64,000 nucleotides of DNA from Hofstenia miamia (lineage: Eukaryota; Xenacoelomorpha; Acoela). Positions 57,017 to 64,000 of this stretch are shown piece by piece; the stretch's first letter is position 1, and the number at the start of each line of letters is the position of its first letter. The stretch spans positions 720,084 to 784,083 of the forward strand of contig SCFE01000072.1 of NCBI GenBank assembly GCA_004352715.1, written 5' to 3'. The translations under genes and the position numbers were made by a program. The notes below the pieces were generated by a model, which was given only the letters and a program-made list of their open reading frames with translations, had not been told where the DNA came from and searched no databases.

Positions 57017-60000
57017 CTCTACCAACACTAACATAAACAAAAATGAGTTCATAAAAAACCTTCACAACGGGCAATCATTTGATGTAGCAAGTCACTTTAA
57101 GTAACAAATTCCAAGAATTAGTCATTTTACACATCTTTGTGCTTTTAAAAAATTTTGAGTTTTTTTAAAATTGTAAAAACCTCATTCAAATAAACTAAGG
57201 CTATTATCAACAAACTATCGTTTTCTTACATTCCAAATTTATGATTTGGCAGCATGGAATATCGACCTAAAGAAGTAAAAATGTAGATCAAAATTTCCTA
57301 CTTTGAGAAAATTAGCTTTAATTATGAAACCTTTTTATTTGTTTCTGAGCCAATGAAATGACTGTATATCCACAAATGTGAACGGAATTTTTGATAATCT
57401 TTGTATTTCACATTTGACACAAACCTTTATTTACAAATGTATATATTGTTTCTATTCAGTTTTTGCACTGCAAATCACCAGAGTGTAATTAAAGTGCGTG
57501 TATCCATATATTGTTATCATACCATTTTTGTAATAAATTGTAACAACTTATTATTTTCACTATAGCTTTGACACAATAGGATGTTCTATTCATCTGTAAA
57601 AAAGGTGAAAGTTGCTATATCATAGAAAAAATCATTTAAAAGACATTACAAGAGGAATGGGTTATGCTGTCTTGGTGCATGACACAAACATAGAGACTTA
57701 TTATCACAAAACAGCTACTTTAATAACCAAAGGGGTGCAGCCAAAAGCAATTACATAATCCCATTGAATACTTAAAGATTATCAGATTTCAAGAAATAAG
57801 TCTTGTAGTGGATGAAATCTTTTAATGTTTAATATTGTTTAGATCCACCACTGATGGGGTGCATATGCACCTCTTTTGTTCACCCAAACTTTAATATCTA
57901 TCAGAGAAATTAAAACTTAAATATTTCTTTAATTAAACTTTAATGTCGGTACTCATCTGTCTATCACAATTCAATGGAAGTGTCATTTTTTATAATCTGC
58001 GAGTTATTAAATGATGGAAGATGTATTATTGTATATACTAAATATTACAAATACATACAATATTACAAATTTTAATGAAATTAATGACCTTTCAACGCAA
58101 TTAAACATTTCTAACTCTCAATTTCAAACTGGTCGCTCCTTCTGCCAATATATTTGATTAGTATCTAAGTTTGTCTAATATTGTATTTCACTGATTAAGG
58201 ATTGTCAATGAAAAGTTAAACCTTAATGAATTTACTTTTGGCACATCTAGTATCTATAATTAAATTCATTAAATTAGCATTTGTGAAGTCAAAGAAATCT
58301 CTATATTCAAGCTTAGAAGCATATTGGCCTCCAGTTCAAAGAAATAGGTTTCGCATTGTAGTGCATCTCTAAAAAAATCTGCAATTATTAATAAACACTT
58401 ACTTTCAAAGAAAATTCACTTTGTATTATCAGCATTTACTCTGGGGGAGCGTAGTTCTAACTATTGCATGCATGCGGTTCACTAAAAAATTATATCAAAA
58501 TACAAGATTCAAAAGCAATTTATTGCTACAAGAAAGAGGTACAAAAAAACTATAAACAACAAAACTACAGAAAGCTATTTACAAATATAATAAATATATA
58601 TAAAATTAAAATGTGTGTGTATGTATGCTGTGTGTGTATTTTATACAAAATTTTCAAGTGAATGTCGTGTATTATTGTCATTAAGTAGGCATTCTCTATT
58701 AAAGAGGAATGTTCGCAATTTCTTTCTGAATTTCTTGTAATTTTTTTCAAATTTAATTACTCTATTTAAGTTATTCCATAATCATAAATAATGGAAATTT
58801 GTCTACTATTATGTTTTGCGGTTATTACCTTAAGTTTAATTACATTAATTAATCTATTTCTCACCAAAATTATTTGAATAACAGATTTAACCGATTGCTT
58901 TCCATCTTTATGAATTAATTTCCTCCATATTTGTTTCAAAAATTTTTTTTAGTTTTTGTAGTTGGTGTTCAAGGTTTTGTTGAAATACAAGGGGCACAAC
59001 AAAATTTCCAGTAAATACAACATACTACCAAAGTCCTGTTTTCCTGGTTTTTTACCTTACTACAAATTCGGTTTCTAGCATAAATGAATTATTCACTGAA
59101 GTAGGCGCTGTAGAACTTTTTGAGGCCCAATTGTTGGTAAGGATATCACAGAGCTGTTCTCCCAATAGTAGTAGATTATCCCGACGAGGAATACTTTTTA
59201 TTGTCCATAGCCTAAATGATATTAATACGAGAAATATCGGTTATTTTCCGTGCTTTCAAATTGGCATTGCAAATGAATCATGCTTAGAAAACATATCAGC
59301 AATGCTGGTTTTGATTTTTAAATTCAATTAATATCTACAAGCAATTTTGAATCACATGGGCGTGTATTTTTCTCAATTTTTAGAAAGATTTTAGTCATTA
59401 ATCAGTAAAATTTGAAAAAGTAATATAAGCTAATTTCATTCGAAATGTGTGGTAATAATAATAATAATAATTATACGTGTATTTCATGTAGGGATAACAC
59501 TAAAAAGGATGCACGGAAATTGAAATTCTGATTTACAGAAAACTTGGAAGATCCAAATATTGCACAGCAGCGGATCTAAGATTTGCATTCAAGGTATGAG
59601 TGATATCATCTATGATCCTGGCTGGAGTTTTGAATAACCACTTGTGGAAAGCAGCGTTAATAGAAAAAATTACATTAGTCTGATCAAGTTCGATTCCTTA
59701 GCAAAGCATTTTAGGGGCCTTCTAAGGCGTTTCAACTTGGAGTCAAATGACCAATATCTCACTAGCATAGAGCTAAATTGGTTGAATATATGTTGTATGT
59801 GGCAGCTATATATTCCAAATATTTATGTACATTTTCTTAACTTTTGAATATATATGATTATTCCAGTTTAACCACTGATCCAGGTAGACTTCGAGATTTT
59901 TTTTCCATAATTTTTTTCAGATTCACTCAAATGATTTCACTTTCAATAATTGTGCATCAAAGAATGAGATTTTCGCTTAGGATTTGAAGCAAGAACATTC

Positions 60001-60990
60001 CAAGCCTTTCTACTTTGAATTTTGGATAGATATTGAATTAAGTCCACGTCAACATATTATATTTAAAATAGTTTTTCGAATTCATGAAAATAAACAAATT
60101 TGTTTATTTATTAACAACTGTTTGATTTCAATTTGATTTTTTCGTTTATATTTTCTAGAAAATAGCTCGCTGAATTTTTTTAAAATTGACATTTCTCGAA
60201 AGCTTTGAGAGAAGATTGATTGCGTAGATCAAGGAAAAACATCGGCACGAAGATATTTTAACATCAGATAAACAGAGAGCATCATTCGATTATGCCGATA
60301 TCTAAATCTATTATAGTGAGCATAAAATCGATCATCTTAACGCCTCCATACTTTGCGATGAATGATCCCAGTTATATTTTACTGAATTGCAAATATTTAG
60401 CTAGTGCATAATCAAAAGGCATGCCCCATTCCAACTAATTATCAATAAATAGAAAAAAAACAATAGATTAGACCTGCAATAAAATGGCGCCTATTTGGCA
60501 CATGAGTGTGATAAGAAAGTACTCTAAAAGAGAATTTCCACTAATTGATTGCATAACGCCCCATAAATGAATAAATGGAGTTCAAAGTGGACTCTCTATG
60601 TCAAAATTTATTATGCATCACAAAACTTTCGGTAAAAAGCTCACACTGATGTTTATTGCTTGCGAATTTTTTTGAAAATCGGAAGCAGTTAAATAAGTGA
60701 AACGCTAATTATGGAACAGTTAACGCAATTGCGAAATCATGCCTGATCTTTGAATAAATTGGGAATTTAAGAGATAATTATAACGGAAATTGTGACGTGA
60801 CTTGACAGCTCATATCAATTTTGCTAAATTTAAACTATTGATTCGTAAGTTTCAAATAACTACTACAGATCTGCCAACTAACCACTTGTTTAAATCTTCC
60901 CACCAATGAAATATTCTTCACAAATTAGATATAAATATCTCTCTTATTTTTTTACATTCTGAACTGCTTCCATTTTTAATCAATGGTCTT
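57017..60990. other. AT-rich DNA, no gene supported
   Basis: Contains small simple repeats: (TG)n-like at 58612-58638 and (AAT)n at 59451-59472. Frames at 59131-59331 and 59644-59847 (+) are short and match nothing known to me. Confidence 0.5.
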
Positions 60991-60996
60991 AATTTT

Positions 60997-61147
60997 ACAA
61001 GATTTTTAGCGCACAACTCAACGTAATCTATTTGCAATGAAAATTTTAATGTTCTCGTGACTGAAATTGATTTCATGAATTTAATTTAATTCTAGTTTTT
61101 CTAATGTGTAAAAATTTGAAATGAGAGATTTTCAATTGATCTCATCA
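60997..61147 (+). repeat. About 150-bp direct repeat, copy 1
   Basis: ACAAGATTTTTAGCGCACAA through CAATTGATCTCATCA is repeated at 61473-61625 with only a few substitutions. The two copies flank the Tc1-like remnant at 61205-61465; the offset is 476 bp. Confidence 0.9.
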
Positions 61148-61204
61148 TACTATACCTTGGTTCAAAAAAAGTGGCCGCTGAAATAATAGATTTTTCTAAG
61201 CATT

Positions 61205-61465
61205 GAGCAAACAAAATAATATAAGAAAATATGAGTCTGTTGCGTCTTTGTCTTGCCTATTCAGTCCCAGTCCATTTCTCCACAAATTTTCCTTCGTTTT
61301 CAAGACACTGGCCCAAACGCGTCGGGATAGAACCCATCAAATTTTTTCTTACCGCTGGCAAAATTACATGTTGAGATTTCAGAGCTCGGAAAACTGTGGA
61401 TTTACTGACGGATGTCCCAGCTAACTCCCTACTAAGATCACAGACATTTTGAGGACATTTTGAGT
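61205..61465 (-). pseudogene. Internally deleted Tc1-like transposase remnant
   Basis: The minus strand reads N-V-C-D-L-S-R-E-L-A-G-T-S-V-S-K-S-T-V-F, a helix-turn-helix typical of the Tc1 N-terminus. About ten residues later it continues as L-M-G-S-I-P-T-R-L-G-Q-C-L-E-N-E-G-K-F, which resembles the extreme C-terminus of Tc1-like transposases (SMP.R...VI...G). The intervening DDE catalytic domain is missing, so the head is joined to the tail in one open frame. Inferred from motif order only. Confidence 0.55.
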
Positions 61466-61472
61466 TGATGCC

Positions 61473-61625
61473 ACAAGATTTTTAGCGCACAACTCAACGT
61501 AATCTATTTGCTATGAAAATTTTAATGTTCTCTTGACTGAACTTGTTTTCATGAATTTAATTTAATTCTAGTTTTTCTTATGTGTGTAAGAATTTGAAAT
61601 GAGAGATTTTCAATTGATCTCATCA
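61473..61625 (+). repeat. About 150-bp direct repeat, copy 2
   Basis: Second copy of 60997-61147 (for example GCTATGAAAATT against GCAATGAAAATT). Confidence 0.9.
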
Positions 61626-61629
61626 AATT

Positions 61630-62686
61630 ATATTTAATTTAATCTTGCAATAAATGAAAATATTCACTTCATTTATGTTTCAGTAAATTTAATGTTTTTA
61701 ACTAAATAAAAATTTCTTTACATGCGAATACAAGAAAACATCATATTCAACAATACCCTCCATTTAGTGGGCTAGTATAGCTCTTTTTCCTTTTTTTAGA
61801 CTTCTCAAGATCAGGGTGGGAATAGAGGATGCTGAAGCCAACAACCAATCTTTTGAACTACATTAGGCAGTTCCATGAATTCATTGAACTTCAGCAGTTT
61901 GTATAATGCTCAGCATTTTTTTTAAAATGTGAATCACCAATTGCAGTGGAATTTTTTGCGGTGAAACTATTCTTTTATATTGTTGTAAATATTAGGTTGT
62001 ATTTTTTGAGGATATTAAATTTATTGAGCCCAAACGAAGCATTTTAATAATGACAGGCACTTAAGAAAAGTCGTATTTATTATCCTCTTAAAACTATATA
62101 TTGAAATTTTTATTACTCCGGAGGAATCAGCTTTTCATATATTTTCTATGTGTGTTAAATATGAAATAAGACATTTCTGTAAGTCTTCTATTGCAATTAT
62201 TTAATGATGTCAGTATATTTAAAAAAATTTTTAAGTTGAAAAAACATAAAAGAAAATGAAAATTGAAAAAATATAAAAGAAAATGATACTTGTATATTAT
62301 AATGAGAGACACATTTTATGAAATAAGGCATAAGAAACTCTCAATTCTTCTCATATGAGCACGAGAGAAGATGATTTTTATCTATAAACATCATTGATTG
62401 CTATCTACAGAGTAAGATAAAATCAAAATTTTTATAATATTATTGCTAAAATTTTAGGAAAACTAGTCCTATTTTGAAAGCTATCCCTTATACACAAAAT
62501 TTATTTAAGAAATCCGAGAGATGAAGTGCTTCAAGGATTCCTAGAAATCAGAAGAGGGTCTAGTTTGAAGTACAATCTTATTTAATATGTGAAACATATG
62601 CTCTATTAATACCAATTTCGAAATTTATGTTGACAACTATATTCACAAAACTACAGATATTAGTCTTTTTCACAAATTCGAGCTAA
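61630..62686. other. AT-rich DNA, no feature seen
   Basis: The 61-codon frame at 62127-62312 (minus) is Phe/Asn-rich low-complexity and is not supported as a gene. Confidence 0.45.
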
Positions 62687-62690
62687 TTAA

Positions 62691-63490
62691 CACTAGAGAG
62701 CCTGAAATTTCGATACTCTTTAAATGCCCGAAGTAGTTAGAATTTACCTGGGTAAGAAACACTGTGCAAAACGAAAAGTATCAGAAAACAAAATGAGCTT
62801 GTTTTCGATTTAAATGTAAGTTCAAATTACACACAGTCATTGCAAATGTATGCATAATTTGGCACATGAACATTACAGTTTTTACATTTTTGCCTCTTAC
62901 AAACGCCACGAGCTGTATTGACCTTATTGTTGCAATGACTTGACTAATACTAGACACGCTTCTCTACAATTGGTGCAACTTGCACATTAATTGGAGAAAT
63001 ACTGACCTCATTTGTAGGGTTGAATCACTTGGACATGCGCCTGTCGGAGCTGCTCCACTAACTAAAGTATAAAGTCTTTTTTCAAAAATTTTTGTTGTTT
63101 TATTTTCATGAGATCCCTGACATTAATAGATGCTATATCGGGCACATTACCAAATACAGCACCTGCAATCGTTTTTATCAGCCTCGGAACTGCAATTTGA
63201 TCTACAAAACTGCTTCCTGTTTCAACATAAAAGCTTAGAGCATTATAACTCTGGGGAATTAGAAATGTTTTTATTACAGAAAAAGTCATCACACGTAATG
63301 TTATATCCCTTTCCAAAAAAATTAAAGCAAAAGTTTTAAACCATTTTGACCAAGTTAATCCGTTCTCAAATCCGCTTCTTCTTTGGCAAAATAAAAGCGT
63401 AATATCTACGACATATTTGTTTTTCAGCTGACCAAAATTCTTTGAATGGCTTTTGCATAAAATTAGAACGGCCTTTGCAGAGCATGACAT
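62691..63490 (-). pseudogene. piggyBac-like element, 3' end with transposase C-terminus
   Basis: The left boundary is TTAA (62687-62690) followed by CACTAGAGAGCCTG, a terminus of the type seen in piggyBac elements, which insert at TTAA. The minus strand carries a 142-codon frame (63062-63490) ending V-D-Q-I-A-V-P-R-L-I-K-T-I-A-G-A-V-F-G-N, then D-I-A-S-I-N-V. This fits the VDQ...R.T.RWP..VF...DIA.INA region after the catalytic core. Further on (about 62850-62960) a Cys-rich stretch K-V-N-T-A-R-G-V-C-K-R-Q-K-C-K-N-C resembles the C-terminal zinc finger. Catalytic Asp boxes and the other terminus are not seen. Confidence 0.5.
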
Positions 63491-64000
63491 TGTTTATTAA
63501 GTGTTAGGAAAAAGTAAAACACATCTCTTTTATATTTTGCTAATGCCGATCACATCATCTTGAAACTAATCTATAAATATATTTTATGAAATTAAAAATA
63601 AACTTTTGAAAGTATCCATGCAATTTACTCTTATTTAGCTGAAGAGCTTTTTAAAATTTCAAGTGTTGCATAATTAATTAACATCGTTTAAATATCGAAT
63701 AATTTAAATGTAAACATGCTTGTGTTCTGTCTTGAGATTTAACCTCTGAATTTTGAAATGCATTTGTATTAAGATTTTGAGTATTTGGAAAATCTTAATT
63801 GACTGATCTGGTATCAAACTCTGTAAATCTTGATTTAATTATGCTAGGAAAACTTTGGATTTGCCACAATGAAATGAACGAGATTAAGCAGTGCGTAGAA
63901 GTCATTTTAAGATGAAATACTTACAAAATATTAAAAAACCACAATGTTTGATTGTAATTGAATAAAATATCTCAAGACAACTCAGTGCATTGTTTTGAAT
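63491..64000. other. AT-rich DNA at window end
   Basis: Nothing recognised on either strand. Confidence 0.5.

Noticed and set aside
59644-59847. 67-codon plus-strand frame
   Set aside because: No family similarity or splice support recognised.

Overview
The window is AT-rich (roughly 70-75 % A+T), intron- and transposon-laden animal DNA, most likely from an invertebrate. The evidence is spliced exons with GT/AG borders, a TEAD-binding motif known only from animal proteins, CR1-type and restriction-like-endonuclease LINEs, Penelope-like elements, many hAT elements with 8-bp target duplications, Tc1/mariner and piggyBac remnants, and abundant (TA)n tracts. Nothing bacterial is present (no operons, CRISPR arrays or prokaryotic promoters). 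I cannot name the phylum from sequence alone. Seven N gaps of more than 70 bp, five of them bounded on both sides by (TA)n or, in one case, TTGCAATA repeats, interrupt the assembly; two are exactly 1000 bp and probably of nominal size.

One convincing host gene lies on the + strand at 3303-15694. I see its last three coding exons (3303-3437, 10837-11032, 15475-15694), whose splice phases fit together (1/1, 1/2, 2/stop) and give a 182-residue C-terminal fragment. The first exon carries an M-R-M-R-A-L-P-S-S-F-W motif. This is the omega-loop by which YAP/Yorkie and vertebrate FAM181A/B bind TEAD transcription factors, with the Trp ending seen in FAM181. The rest of the protein is unfamiliar. The 5' part of the gene lies left of the window.

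The rest is mostly repeats. 1-5930: four short hAT-like or hAT-type non-autonomous elements with perfect 8-bp duplications, a larger hAT relic (3589-4546) built on TTGCAATA repeats, and a Tc1-like MITE (4580-5281) with inverted telomere-like TTAGGG motifs. 6785-8085: degenerate LINE with a restriction-like endonuclease and an internal tandem duplication. 16371-22900: two related head-to-head LINE composites and a nearly complete minus-strand CR1-type LINE (esterase ORF1, APE endonuclease, RT) that is itself invaded by a LINE fragment and a Penelope-like fragment. 24420-29824: two further LINEs, the second split by a 1.74-kb hAT element with an exact target duplication. 29865-30062 and 31385-31650: mariner-like and Penelope-like fragments. 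32377-34611: an almost perfect 1117-bp direct duplication joined by one N, very probably an assembly artefact. 37943-38729 and 43173-43902: more hAT elements. 53628-54904: a full-length but dead mariner. 55688-57016: an inverted duplication of a MITE. 60997-61625: a direct repeat around a deleted Tc1-like transposase. 62691-63490: a piggyBac-like 3' end. The stretches 8090-9760, 39480-43170, 43911-53600 and 57020-60990 show no gene I can support.
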